Shown piece by piece: positions 11,991 through 25,199 of a stretch of DNA of 64,000 nt. A program made the position numbers and the translations under genes. Where the stretch lies: contig BSBK01007022.1 in assembly GCA_027943335.1 (NCBI GenBank), forward strand, positions 310,001 through 374,000, given 5' to 3'. A model generated the notes under the pieces. It searched no databases and was not told the DNA's origin. It saw nothing but the letters and a program-made list of their open reading frames with translations. Positions within the stretch are counted from its first letter, which is position 1, and every line of letters begins with the position of its first letter. This DNA comes from Chamaecyparis obtusa (lineage: Eukaryota; Streptophyta; Pinopsida; Cupressales; Cupressaceae).

Positions 11991-13796
11991 TGACTTGATT
12001 TATGACTAATTGTGAATCTCCATATACCTTTAATTCTATCACCTTCCACTCTAATGCCAACTTGATTCCAATAACCAAGGCTTCATATTTTGCTATATTG
12101 TTTGTACATGGAAATAGCAATTTGTATGACTTAGGGATAGTGGAGCCTTGAGGCATGATTAGAACTATGCCTGCTCCTGACCCATGATGAGTGTAGGAAC
12201 CATCAAAATAAAGCTGCCATGTTTTTGCCTCAACATTCACAATTTTTGCATCTTGGAATTCAATGTGTATAGGATGATCATCATTAAGTGGTGCCTCTGC
12301 CAATTGGTCTACAATGACTTTTCCTTTAATTTCTTTTTTGTCAACATATTCTATATCAAATTCACTTAGGATCATCACCCACTTTTCTAATCTTCCATTT
12401 AATGTTGTTTTGCTTAATAGATACTTCAAAGGGTCAATTTTAGCAATGAGCCTTATCTTGTGGGCTAGCATATAATGGCATAATTTTTGGGAAGCAAAAA
12501 CTACAACCAAGCATGCCCTTTCCATGAAGGTACAGTTCAGCTCATATTTGACTAAGGTTCTACTAATGTAGTAGATTGCTTTCTCTTTTCCATTCTCATC
12601 CTCTTGTGCTAGAAGTGCCCCCAATGAATTCTCTATTGCTGAAATGTACAAGATTAAGGGCTTGCCTTGGATAGGTGGCATCAATATTGGTGGATTCATG
12701 AGGTATTTATTTAGTAGATTGAAAGCCTCTTCACATTTTTCATCACACTTGAAGATTGTATCTTTATGCAAGAGTTGGGTGAAATTATGGCATTTTTCTA
12801 CCAATTGAGAGATGAATCTCCTAATGGATTCTATCCTTCCTTGTAAAGATCTCATCTAACTAATGGTCTTAGGTGCTTCAATTTCCATTATGGCCTTTAC
12901 TTTAGCAGGATCAACCTCTATCCCTTTGACAAATATAATGTAACCTAGAAGTTTACCAAATTGAACTCCAAAAGCACACTTCTTTGGGTTAAGCCTTACT
13001 TTGAACTCCTCTAACCTTTCAAAAAATTTCATCAAAATAGGTAGATGTTCTTTTCTTGAATGTGACTTAGCTAGTATGTCATCCACATAATCTTCCATGA
13101 ATTTATGCATCATATCATGGAATATTGTAGTCATTTCTCTTTGATAGGTTGCTCCGACATTTTTCAATCCAAAAGGCATGACATTCCAACAAAATGTACC
13201 CCATGCACATGTAAAGGTAGTTTTATCTTGGTCTTCAAGTACTATCTTGATCTATAGCCACTAAATCCATCCATGAGTGAAAACATGGAGTTTCCCGCTG
13301 TTAGGTCTACAATAGCATCAATGCTCAGAAGTGGGAAATCATCTTTAAGACATGCCAAGTTTAAGTCCCTAAAATCCATGCAGATTATGATTGACTTATC
13401 CACTTTTGATACTGGCACTATGTTGGAGATCCATTGTGCATAATCAATGGCTCTTATAAACCCCACCTTTAATAGCTTCTCTAGTTGCACTTTGACAAGT
13501 AAGGCTATATGAGGGTGCATTTTCCTTAGTTTTTGCTTGACCGGTTTAGCTCCTTCCTTTATATTGAGGTGATGCATTATCAAATTTGGGTCTAACCCCA
13601 GCATATCATCATAAGACCACATGAAGTTAACTTTCTTTTCCTTAAAGAACTTAATGAACTCTGTTCTTTCTTCACTGGATAGGGATGATGCTAAGTGGAT
13701 GAACTTTGGCTCTATTTCTGTTCCAATGTTTATCTTTCCTGTTGGCTCGATTATAATTGGAGACCTTTCTTCATAGTGATCTGGTAGAACATCCAA
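11935..13796 (-). pseudogene. Element D reverse transcriptase with two RNase H domains
   Basis: The palm begins in 13,796-13,242 (IICMDFRDLNLAC, then MDGFSGY). It continues after a stop and frame change with MPFGLKNVGATYQR and the catalytic EDYVDDILAKS (13,179-13,060). The usual Ty3/gypsy RNase H follows in degenerate form (LILYISAIENSLGALLAQ, 12,655-12,600). A second RNase H, LYFDGSYTHHGSGAGIVL with later CTNNIAKYEAL and VYGDSQLVINQV (about 12,220-12,010), is the archaeal-type domain typical of the Tat lineage. The frame shifts near 13,200 and again near 11,990. The enzyme would copy element RNA into DNA in the particle, but this copy is dead. Confidence 0.92.
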
Positions 13797-13833
13797 AATA
13801 CCTTCTATAGGTGCCTCAGTTGGGTTTTCACCT

Positions 13834-15363
13834 TTAGAAACATCCTTTATTTCTTTTTTTTCTTTCTTTTGGATCTAATGTTGCCACAAAGTGGTTTTCA
13901 ACACTCAATTCTTTTCCTTTTCTATTTTTTTTTATTTTTTCATTTTTTCTTGAATTAAGAGTTTGGATGCTCCCTTGGATCATTTCTTCTTGATAGTCCT
14001 TGGTAAAAGAAGGTTCAATCACATGAAGGTATTGGGACAACATGTTGTCATTCAAGAAAGTTGGCAAGGTATCAGGTTCAATAGTATCCCATTCAATTAG
14101 ATCCGGCCAAATGAGAGTTAAAGGGTCAACACTTGGGTTTGTCTCAATTGAGCTTAAAGTGTATATCTCATTGTTGGAGGGTTCATACATTGTATCTTGA
14201 AGATCTTGATCATGGGCTTCCTCTAAATGCTCTAAAGAAGAAGGATCAAAATCCTCCTCACTAGACTCCACTATGGTTTCTGTTGGATAAAACTCATGGG
14301 AATTAAACCTAGTGTTCAATTCTTCCATAGTAGGTCTCCATGAAGGAACATATGGCTCACCTACACATTGATTTATGTCAATTTCTATGCTTGGCACATC
14401 ATTTGGACTCTCTTGACTAAAACTAGATGCTTGATTTAGAGTTGATTCCACCATTAGTCCTTTATTTTTGGTAGAAGCATAGGTATGAATGACATAAATA
14501 ACCTTGTCTTGGCATGACTCATCTGATAGGGTCTCCCATTCCCATTCATTAGAATCCTCATCACTATGAGATTCTAATTGTAGTATTTGATCATATACTT
14601 TGGGATAATGTTTTTGTGTATATCCTTCTTCAAAATATCCTAAACCTATTTTCTGCTTGGAATCTCGCCATGTGGATTCTATGGGTTCAATTAGCCCTTC
14701 ATTTATTTTACCTAAAGGTCCTTGACCTTTTTACCCCATCTTTTGCATTATTGCAAAACCTTTACCATATTGGTGAGTAGGGATGGTTATATTTTGAATG
14801 TGCTTGATGTGAGCACTTGATTCTTCATCCTTGTATAACCAATTCAGAATTTCATTATCCTCTTCACTCATGGTGGATGATGTACTTACCCTTACAAAGT
14901 TTTCATTATATTTATGTGGTAGACTTGGAGGTTTTCCAAAGGACTTTGGTGATAAGGGTAGGTCCATCATGGATAAGGAATATTCACCCACTCCTTGTTG
15001 TTTGATTTTGCAATGCTTATCAAAGTTTTTCATCATTTTATCCATCTTTTGATAATGGGGTTCTTTAGTATATCTTTGGATAGCTTTGATAGAGTCTTCT
15101 TTTTCTTCTTCCGTAGTATCATCCTCATTAACCTTCTCTTTTCCTTTAGTCGATGTAGTTTGGTTAATGAGTTATGGAGTTTCTTTAACAACAATTTCTT
15201 CTTCCATCTTTTCTTTTCCTTTTAGCAAAGGGATGTCTTTAGAACTTTGGCCTTGTTCCATTTGATTGGGTATAGACCCTTCAACATTATGTGGAACCAA
15301 TGAGTCATTTATAGGTTTGACGTTATTACAATATTGGAAGGGATTGAGATCTCCACTTACCAT
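13834..15363 (-). pseudogene. Element D linker between protease and reverse transcriptase
   Basis: Three stop-separated frames (15,363-15,172, 15,045-14,731 and 14,454-13,834) lie in the same frame as gag-protease. The sequence is acidic and Ser/Glu-rich with a basic Lys/Arg stretch at its end, without a domain I recognise. A long variable linker at this place is usual in large Tat elements. Alternatively it contains an extra ORF specific to this family. Confidence 0.6.
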
Positions 15364-15420
15364 TATTTCTTACCCTTGATATGGGAATTTTAGGCATTGA
15401 TGGTAAGTTGAAGGAACAGC

Positions 15421-17886
15421 CTACATTTCGTGGATCCATGGCCTTCCTAACAAAATTTTATAAGTCAATTTTAGGTCCAATACTTTGCATATGGTCTCTT
15501 TTTGCATAGGACCAACTCTTATGGGAAAAACTATGACTCCTCTTGATGCTCTTTCTTCATCATCGTAGGCTTTTATAGTTATCTTTTTCTTTGGGTCAAT
15601 AGCCTCCTCTGAAAATCCTAAGGCTTTTACCAAGCTAAGGGTACAAATATTTTGGCCAGCACCTCCGTCTATAAGGACTCTTTTCACCCTATGCTTGTGG
15701 ATCAACACCTCTATGTGTAAGGGCAGATTTTGGGGATGATTAAGAGACATATCATCTTGTTTAGAGAATGATAGGAAATGAGGTGCAATTAAATGCCCCA
15801 CCATGTTTTGGAACTTGTCTACCTCCAAATTTAGAGGCACATTTGTTTCCAACAAGGCTTTTTCCAAGATATCCTTATGGATTGGTGATAGTTTGAGCAG
15901 CTCAAGAATAAAAATTTGAGTGGGAGTTCTTTGCAATTGGTTAGCCAAGTTGTATTGTTTTGATGATGATGTGGAAGCTTGGTTTGATATCACCACTTTT
16001 AGAGCATTATTAGGTATAACAATTTTTGATGCTTGCCCCCTAGTGAACACATTTGTTGATGCTTCTCTTGATTTGCCTTTTATTATAACAACATTTACAC
16101 TTTGATCTTCTTCACTTATGGTATTTATTGTGTTGTCATAAGTGTGGGCAAAATTCACCTTTTCATTACCCTTTTTATGGTTTTGATTTGTATTGGATGA
16201 CTCCCCCTTTTCATGATTCAAAAAGGGGTTCTTATAGGCCATGTGATCCCCATTGTTTCGAGGTCCTTCAATTTGGATGATGTCATTATTAATCAAATCT
16301 TGCACTAAATGCTTAAATTTCATGCACTCGTTGGTTGGATGACCTCTTTTTCGATGGTATTCACAATGATGAGATGCATTCAACCAATGAGGTTTGACTT
16401 CGGGTTCATAATTCAATATGTCGGGTAGCGTGATAACTTGATTAGCCAACAAGGTTCTTAGTACATTCTCCAAAGGTTCACCCAAGGGAGTGAATTTCAT
16501 TTTATTATAGTTGGAGTTTGATTTTGACTTATCCCAAGTCTTATTGTTGGAAGTGTTAGAATTGTTGCTGTTATAATTATTGGGATTATATGGAGCTTTA
16601 TTTTCTTGGTTAACATTGTTTGCAGAATTCACTCCATATGGTAGAATAAAAGGGGTAGACTTCAAGTTGTGTGACTCCACAACCCCATCATTCACAAGAT
16701 TTTTATTGTTACTTTTGTTCCATGATTTCAATTTATCATTGTGATTGTTGGACCCTTAATTAAAATATTTAGGAACATAATTATTGTTATTGCTATTGTT
16801 ATTGTTTTTATTGGATTTATTGTCTTTAAATAATTTAATCTCACCTCTTTTGACCAAGACATCTTCAATCTTAACTCCATTTTCAATAAGTTTTTCAAAT
16901 GTTGGAGGACATTGAAGTTGTAGTCGATAGTTCATTTCAGCGGTCAAGTTATTGGTGAAGATCTCCATCTTCTCTTTCTCTGGGATACTTCATGGGTACC
17001 TTGCAAAAATGGTCCTCCACCTTTGTAGGAATCCTAAAAAGGACTCCCCATCTTTTTGTTTGGTATCGCATAACTTGAGCATAGTGATCTCATGCTCAAT
17101 GTTGTAAGAGTAATGGGTTATGAATTTGGAGGCTAACTCCTCAAAAGACTTTATTCCAAGACTTAGTTTTGAAAACCAATCCATTGCTGGACCTCCTAAG
17201 CTTCTAGGAAAGAGTCTCATTAGATAAGTATCATTGTGCATGAACTCTATGCTTAGGGTGCAAAATTCCCTTAAATGGTCTTGTGGGTCTGTTTTACCCA
17301 TGTATTTATCATATTTGGGAAAGATAGTATTAAAAGGAAAAGATACCATTGCTAAGCTTTTGTCAGAAGGAAAAGGACACAAAGCTTCTATGGAAAAGGC
17401 CTTAGGTTCATTTGCCTTCTTCATGGTATCTATTTGTTCTTGAAATGCCTTAATCTACCTAGTCATGACGTTCATAGGATCATCTTGGTGTTGGTCTTTC
17501 CTAAGTTGGTCAATGTCAAAGTTGTAGGGCAGCTTTACCCCCTTTTGTGCTAGGCTTAGGAAGAATTTCTCCCTATCTTTGTCTATTAATTTTTCCATCA
17601 CCTCTAGGAGACCATTGTCTTGTGCAGCTTTCTCAACCCTTTCCTCAAGTGTCTCCCTAGGGTTATAGTTGGCATGGTTGATGTTGTGATGAGCTAAATT
17701 CATATCACCCATCTTTTCAATTCTTGGTTCAAATAGATTCATGAAAATTTCTTCTTGATTAGGATCTTTGAACTCACTTTGGTACTCCACTTCTTGCCTT
17801 TTGTTTGCAAAGATAGTGCTATCACCTGGTAATGATCCCCTATATGTTTGTGACCACGTGGAAACCGGCATCCAACAAGGGTTCAT
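15421..17886 (-). pseudogene. Element D gag and protease
   Basis: It starts at MNPCWMPVSTW (17,886). The gag core is in 17,424-16,990 (DPQDHLREFCTLSIEF, AMDWFSKL, FLGFLQRWR). A zinc-binding type block HCEYHRKRGHPTNEC is near 16,370-16,325. The protease motif VLIDGGAGQNI (near 15,690-15,655) carries D-G-G as usual in this lineage, and the protease C-terminal LLGRPWIHEM ends at 15,421. All pieces share one frame and are split only by stops near 17,452, 16,987, 16,753 and 15,418. Asn-rich runs (16,800-16,756 and 16,650-16,540) come from trinucleotide-like repeats. It would form the capsid and process the polyprotein. Confidence 0.9.
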
Positions 17887-19813
17887 TTTTAAAATTTATC
17901 CTTGATATGAGAGTTGTTGATTTTATTATTGAGGAGATTTAAAAATATAAGATGGTTTTCAATGGATATCTCTCACTTGTTTATGTATTTCAAACACAAC
18001 AACCACACATTTACTTGTCTCTTTTACTCACTTAAACACAAAATGTTTCATTTGTAGAATGTTGTCACAGGTTTTTCACAAGAAAACACTTCAAGAACCT
18101 ACCTAGCACAAGATTTGGTTCGTAAACATGGCTCTAGAAGGTGGTCTTTGCTACTTTATCAAGGTTTTAGTATATATTCCGTTCAAAGAGACTTCAATCT
18201 CTCATCCTCCAAGGAGGCTTCCCACACGCACCGAAGTACGATTTTGCACAATCCGTGAGGACTACTAGAGGAAGGTTGAAAAATTAAAATCCATTTGTCA
18301 TGACCCCATTAAGGATACATGCGTTTCATTTTAGATTGGGTTGGATTCCCACAGAAAAAGTGAGTGTATCCCACTTTGGGTTGTCCCTCTCACTGGCCTC
18401 ATTAAGGAAAACTTGGGAGGCAAGCCCACTATTGCTCTAGCATATATATGAAAAATAAGAAATGAACTTAGGCTGACAAATTTGGGAGTTTGGTTCACTC
18501 AAAGAGTGAAGAGCATATCCCTATTGTCTTTCTTTGTTCCACACACTTAAAAACACGTTTATTCTTTCCCAATCTCTTGACAAGGAGATTCTTAGAATTG
18601 AAGTGTGAAATTCATTTCCTATTTTATCTCAAGCTTATATCCAAATGAAATGCCACAATTTAATCAAATGCAAGCTTGATTAAGAGAATACCTTTTTCTT
18701 GTAGCTAGCATAAAGCTAGGGGCATTTTTGAGGGAATTTTGTCATTTTTCACTCACCTTGGCAATAGCTCCTTCCAATGTGCTTATACTCCAACAAGTTA
18801 GTCAACACTAATAATCAAAGTGAGGGGAAACCAAAATTGAAATTGACAACACAAAGATTTATGAAATGAATTTTGAGCACTCTAATTGCAAATTCTCAAA
18901 CAAAAATTTGAACTAAGGGCTAAAGATCCAATTTAAAGAGACAAATTTTGTTTATAAGCTTCAATTACAACAAGGAATTTCTAATATACCTGATTGTCTT
19001 CATCTTGTGTTAACTCAAGAATAGCTTTGATGTGTGCTTTGTTTTCCTTTTTTATTTTCTTAGCTAGTGCCTTCCCTTCTTTGTTAAACCTGGTTTCTGG
19101 CTTCTACACCTTTTGATGTCTATTCATTTACTGTCAAAACATATAAACAGAGAATTAGATGACAAAATTAATCAATCTACAAACAAATTCTGATAAAAAA
19201 CTGAAAGCGACATTGTCTATCAAATAGGTGATATTAACCTGTTTACAAGCATAAGTTAACTATTAGCAAGCGACACTGAAAAGTGCAATAGGTGACATAT
19301 AAAATTTAATAGGCATAAAAATTTTATTGATAAGTGCAAACACTATTTAAAGATGCATGAACTAATGAAGTCAAAGCGACAATTTAAAAATAACAAGCGT
19401 AAGAGAATGATACTAGGCGTGACTCATCATCCAAAATGCTTCGTAAAGCTTAATGACAAGAAATAATTAATTATCCATAGGTGACACTTCTACACTCACA
19501 GGCGTGACTTCTTTATGCAAAGGTAATACAACTTTATTGCGTAGGCATGATTTCTTCAATCACAGGTGACAACAAAGAATGTGAGACAAAATAGAAAGTG
19601 TTAACCAGGTGTAAACGTTTAGCGAATAAGCGGTGATACAAATATGATAGGCATCATCCAAATGATTACAGGCATGATTGAATTGGCCATAGGTGTGATT
19701 TAACCTATTTCCTAAAAAATTCGATGGAAAATAGCAGATACAAGCATACAAAAGATGATCTAAATGATAACAATGCTAACATGAGGCTTACTGCCCCACG
19801 GTGGGTGCCATTT
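17887..19813 (-). other. Element D 5' leader
   Basis: Non-coding leader of about 1.9 kb between primer site and gag, long as in other Tat elements. The part next to the LTR (19,200-19,760) holds many short motifs (GCGAC, AGGTGAC, AGGCGTGAC). I see no reading frame of note. Confidence 0.6.
19200..19760. repeat. Cluster of AGGCGTGAC/GCGACA-like motifs (5' side of element D)
   Basis: AGCGACATT, AGGTGATATT, AGCGACACTG, AGGTGACAT, AAGCGACAATT, AGGCGTGACT (twice), AGGTGACACT, AGGCATGATT (twice) and AGGTGTGATT occur at intervals of about 20-60 bases. Their reverse complements resemble the GTCGCCTA motifs at 6,066-6,366, so the two clusters near the two ends of D are in opposite orientation. Confidence 0.6.
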
Positions 19814-19854
19814 TGTATACAAATAAATGTACCTTCATAGAATTAGGGTTAATC
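19814..19854 (-). repeat. Element D 5' LTR, outer fragment
   Basis: The first 41 plus-strand bases match 4,316-4,356. The LTR is then interrupted by element E at TAATC and resumes at 26,725-27,583. Confidence 0.9.
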
Positions 19855-21016
19855 TATTAGGAATGAATGCAAAGTATTTTGGCAGTCATTCTGTAGCAAT
19901 TGTTGTTGCATTCATGACTTGGATTGTCATTGATGTCAACACAGTGATATTTTGGATATTAGCAGGAAAGCAGGTATAGTTTTGTTTTGCGCACATGTTG
20001 TATTGTAGATTGGATTTTGCATAGTTGATGGTATGTTCTTTGGTGTGTTATTAACCTATGGTTAACAGTGCAAAAAGAAATTCATTCATTTGTGAGAGTT
20101 ATGAGCATTTTGGTGAAAGCAGTGTTTAGACAGTGTTTCTATGAAGCGATTTTCAGAAATCGGAGGATATCTCTTAGCTAGGGTGGAATCTGATTTTGTG
20201 CAGTTAAAGGGATGTTGGAGACTCATTAATGATGATGTGGTTCATAGTGAAAACTTTGAAGATATGTTTGGAGAAATTTACAGTATCTGGAAGCCGACAT
20301 TTATATGTGAATTCTATGTGTAGCATGTAGAATTTATTATTTTGTAATTGTGGACCGACTCATTTGTAATTATTTGAGTTTGGTATATAAGAAGGAATGT
20401 TTTCCTTGTTTTAATATGTACTATGAAGATTTAGATGTGAATATATGCATGAAGTGAAGAAAAGAGCTAATTCAGTGATGAAGGAAGATTTGTGAGTATA
20501 GAGATCTGGAATTGTGATCTTGTGTAGCAGAGAGTGCGGTTTTGGCACAGTGTGAAGGAGGTAATATATTTCATATTATTCTATTGAATAATTCTAAGAT
20601 CTTTTGGATAGTGAGTTCAGAGATCTTGCCTTGAAGCTGTTTGGGTAGTGGGTCCTTCTGTCTTCCATAAACTCTTAACCGGGTTAGAATCTTTTAACAG
20701 GGATTCAGAATCTCCTAATAGAGATTTATATGTACTGAATGTATTTCATAAGACTCCTAACAGGGTCCATCCTCTAACAAGGAACTTTCATATTAGTTCA
20801 TCATTTTGTGGGCATCATTCCCACCGGGGTTTACTCTTTTCAAGAGGTTCCCTAGTCAACATATCTTGTGTTATTGTGCAATTGTGTATGGTTATCTTTC
20901 TATGGTTGATCAATACATTGATTATATTGTTTAAAGCAATTGAATGGTTAAATTATCTAATAATTGATTCACCCCCCCTCCCTCTTAGTTATCTTGGGGA
21001 TCTTTACTTTCTAACA
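19855..21016 (+). repeat. Element E 5' LTR
   Basis: 1,162 bp, starting TATTAGG (the other copy has TGTTAGG) and ending TTCTAACA. It has a TATATAA box at 20,384-20,390. About 54 differences from the 3' LTR by hand count, most of them transitions. Confidence 0.95.
20384..20390 (+). promoter_or_regulatory. LTR TATA box (element E)
   Basis: TATATAA about 530 bases into the LTR, conserved at 26,082-26,088 in the 3' LTR. A reasonable candidate for the element's transcription start region. Confidence 0.55.
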
Positions 21017-21034
21017 ATTGGTATTAGAGCAACA
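21017..21034 (+). promoter_or_regulatory. Primer-binding site of element E
   Basis: ATTGGTATTAGAGCAACA directly follows the LTR end and resembles the initiator methionine tRNA 3' end complement. Confidence 0.8.
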
Positions 21035-21072
21035 GGTCCTTGAAAGAAAAGTTTAACAACTTAAGGAGATCC

Positions 21073-24000
21073 ATGGTGAATTTTAGAAAAGAAAGCCCTA
21101 AGTTTGACAGAGTAAATTTTGACAACTGGAAAGAAAAGATGAAGACACATCTATTGTGTTTAGGACCAAGTTATTGGTTGATTACAAAGAATGAGAAGAC
21201 TATCATTGAGGAAGACAATCTAGAGGCAAGAACTAAAGATGAACTAGATCTATTCATGTGTAACATACTTGCCAGAGAAGCACTTTTGTCAGCACTACCG
21301 GAGAATGAATATAGTCAGGTAAGATGTTTGAAAACATCTCATGCAATTTGGAAAGCTTTACATTCTACTTTTGAAGGTGATGAACATGCAAAGAAGGCTA
21401 GATTACATAATTGGATTTGTACAATTGAAGATATCAGAATAATGGAAGATGAATCTATTAGAAGCTATATTGGTAGGATGTTTGAGATTTTAATAGGAAT
21501 AAAGTCTTGTGGAGGTGATAAGATAGAGAATGAAGTGATATGGAAAATTCTGAGAACTTTGACACTAGTATTCAAGCAGACAACACAGATGATTGAACAA
21601 GTGATACCTTGTACATTGAACTTTTCAAGAGAGACTCTTCTTGGAAGATTAGAAATAGCAGAGATGAACTTGAGATTATCAGGAGAGCTACCTAGAATGG
21701 AAACAACATTCAATGCTCTTAACATTAGACCTACAAGAAGTACTAGTGTGAATGGAGATTATGCTAGCAGTAGCAGATCTGAGGAAGATAAGAAGATTGA
21801 AGAAGGTATTGCATTACTTGTAAAAAGAGAACCAGATGGTAAGAAAATCTTTAAATGTTGGACTTGTCAAGAATATGGTCATTTTGCATCTAAATGTCCT
21901 AAAAGAGTTAAGAAGTATAGAAGCAACTTTAAACCTAGGAGATCTAAAGAATGTTATTATGCAAATGATGAAGATCTTGAAGCAGGAATTGAAAAACATT
22001 TAAGTGACAGTGATAATGATAACTTTGAGGAAATAGGATTTGTAGCAATTAAAGAAGAAAGTTTTGAATCTGATAAAAGGGAAGAAAAAACATTAGTTTC
22101 ACAAGTTGAAAAGAAATCTGATTGGATTATAGACAGTGGTTGTTCACATCATATGACTGGAGATAAAAGAAAGTTTGTTAAGTTAGATAATTATGACGAA
22201 GGAATTGTTAGGGTTGGTAACAATGCACCTTGTTTGATTAAGGGTATAGGATCTATTACTCTTGATTGAAAGACTAACATTGATGATGTTTACTTTTTTG
22301 ATGGGCTGAGACATAATCTACTAAGCGTTGGACAATTGGCTGATAAGGGTTATCAAGTTTGGTTTTCTGAGAAAACTTGTGTGATAAAAGATAAAGATGG
22401 AAATCTGATTGGAAAAGGATCCAGAACCAGAGGTAATGTATTTCAGTTGAATCCTACTGAGATGACATGTTTGATAACTAGGATTGATGACAGTTGGTTA
22501 TGGCATAAAAGGTTTTGTCATATAAACTTTGATAATATTGTCAAGGTGAGCACTACACTTGCGGTAAGAGATTTACCTAGAATTATGAAACCTACTAACA
22601 TGATTTGCAAAGAATGTATGATGGAAAAGTAGAAAAGGAGTTCATTTCCCAACAAGAAGTTCACATCGACAGAGAAGTTGGAGATTGTTCATACAGACTT
22701 GAGTGGTCCTACTAGGACTAGAGGATTCTATGGAGAAAGGTATTGTATGATTCTTGTTGATGATTTTACAAGAATGATGTGGATTGCATTTTTGAAAGAA
22801 AAATCTGAAGCATTTGATAAATTTAAGATCATGAAAAGAAAAATTGAGAATGAATCTGGAATGAAGATTAAGTGTCTAAGATTTGATAGAGGTGGTGAAT
22901 TTACATCTAGAGAGTTTAACACCTTTTGTGAAATGAATGGTATTAAGAGACAACTTTCAACCCCTAGAACACCAGAACAAAATGGTATTGTAGAAAGAAG
23001 GAACAGGTCAATAACTGAGGCAACAAGAGCTATGTTGTTTGAAAATGATTTGGCTAAGACTTTTTGGAGAGAAGCAGTGAATACAACAGTATACACTATG
23101 AACAGAGTACAAATTAGAGCAGATACAAACAAGACACCTTATGAATTATGGTTTGGACATACACCCTCAGTTAAGTATTTTAAAAATTTTGGAAGTAAAT
23201 GTTATATAAAGAGAGATGATGATATAGGAAAGTTTGATCCTAGAAGTGATGAATGAATATTTCTTGGATATTCTTTAAAAAGAAAAGCATGTAGATGTTA
23301 TAACAAAAGAAATAAGACTATTGTTGAAAGTGCAAATGTAATAGTTGATGAGAAGTTTAAAATTTAGGAAAGAATGCTTGATTATGAATCTGATGGAGAA
23401 GCACAACCTCAGCCTAACATTGAAAATGCAGAATTAATTTTTGAAACTAACAGTGATTTGCTGAATGAAAGTCATACTGAAGAAAATAGAGAAGAAAACA
23501 GAGAAGAAAGCAGAGAAGAATCTACAGTTGGAACAAGATCAGTAACTATGACACGTAACAAGTATACTTCAAGACATCACCCTATTGAGCAAGTTATTGG
23601 AAGTTTAGATAGAGGAGTTTTGACTTAAAATAAGGTACATTTATGTTTGATTTCTCAAATTGAACCTAAGACTACTAATGAAGCTTGTGAAGATGAACAT
23701 TGGATTATTGCTATGAAAGAAGAACTAGAGCAGATTGAAAAAAAAAAGACATGGGAATTGGTCCCTAGACCTAAAGATGAGAATGTGATTGGAACAAAGT
23801 GGGTATTCAGAAACAAGATGAATGAACAAGGAGAAGTGATAAGAAAAAAAGCAAGATTGGTATGTAAAGGATATTCACAACAAGAAGGAATTGACTATGA
23901 AGAAACTTTTGCACATGTGGCCAGAATTGAAGCAGTGAGAATGTTTTTAGCATATGCAACTTACAAGAAATATAGAGTGTATCAGATGGATGTGAAGTCA

Positions 24001-25199
24001 GCATTTTTGAATGGTGAATTGGAAGAAGAAGTCTACATTGAGCAGCCTAAAGGTTTTCCTTTGACACAAAAAGGAGATATGGTATGTAAGTTAAAGAAAG
24101 CTTTATATGGATTAAAACAAGCACCTAGAACCTGGTATGCAAGATTGGATAAGTATTTATTGAAATTGGGATTTATAAAAGGAACAGCAGATAGTAACTT
24201 ATACACAAAAGAAATTGAGAATGGTTTGTTGGTTATAGTTATATTTTTTGATGATATTATCTTTGGAGGAGAAGATGAAGGTAGTGACAAATTTGTAGAT
24301 GAAATGAAGACTAAATTTGAGATGAGCATGATTGGAGAAATTAAATATTTTTTGGGATTACAGATAACACAAAGCAAGGAAAGTATATTTGTAAGTCAGA
24401 CTAAGTATTTGAATGACTTATTGAAAAGATTTGGAATGGAAGATTCTAAACCTGTTGGAACACCTATGGTAACCAAACATAAGTTATCTAGCAAAGATGA
24501 GACACCAGTAGTTGAGTAGGAAAAGTACAGATCTATGATTGGAGGATTATAGTACTTGACACCTACAAGACCTGATATAGCACATTTAGTTGGGATTGTA
24601 GCAAGATTTCAAGTAGAACTTAGAGAATCACATTATGCAGTAGTAAAGAGGATACTGAGATATCTGAAAGGAACAATGGATTATGGATTATGGTATGAGA
24701 ATTCTGATGATTTTACTTTATGTGCCTATACTAATGCAGATTGGGGAGGCAACATTGATGACAAGAAAAGCACCAGTGGTGGAGCTTTTTTCTTGGAGGA
24801 AAATTGGTCTCTTGGCTAAGTAAGAAGCAAAATTGTACTTCACAAAGTACAACAGAAGCAGAATATGTTGCAGCAGCAAATAATTATAATCAGATTATTT
24901 GGATGAAGCAGATTTTGAAGGATATTGGAATAAAGTTTGATGAGCCTGTTGTTATACATTGTGATAACACCAGTACAGTGAGTATGTCAAAAAATCCTAT
25001 TTTACATTCTAAGACTAAACATATTGAGATCAAGTATCATGTTGTAAGAGAAAAAGTTGCAGAAAAAGAAGTAAGATTGGAGTACATAAGTCCAAAGGAG
25101 CAAATAGCAGATATATTTACAAAGCCTTTACCTAAGGATACATTTGTGTATCTGAGAGGTATGCTTGGGGTTATGCCCCAACCTATTTTTGAGAATTGA
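21073..25199 (+). pseudogene. Element E gag-pol polyprotein
   Basis: An ATG at 21,073 opens a UBN2-type gag. The zinc knuckle CWTCQEYGHFASKC is near 21,856-21,897 and the protease IIDSGCSHHMTG near 22,126-22,160. The integrase has VDDFTR, FDRGGEF and NGIVERRNRS (22,755-23,010). The reverse transcriptase (RVT_2) has [15 protein letters not shown] and FFDDIIFGG in place of YVDDI (23,980-24,270). RNase H has NADWGG and ends with IADIFTKPLP. Order protease-integrase-reverse transcriptase is Ty1/copia. Stops interrupt the frame near 22,267, 22,630, 23,254, 23,366, 23,626, 24,517 and 24,550, and the frame shifts near 24,800. Most stops fit CAG/CAA to TAG/TAA or TGG to TGA transitions. Confidence 0.95.

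Noticed and set aside
20648..21043. 131-residue frame repeated at 26,346-26,717
   Set aside because: It lies in the LTRs of element E and exists only because both LTRs are copies. No protein feature.
22728..23132. 134-residue minus-strand frame
   Set aside because: Antisense shadow of the element E integrase.
24033..24377. 114-residue minus-strand frame
   Set aside because: Antisense shadow of the element E reverse transcriptase.
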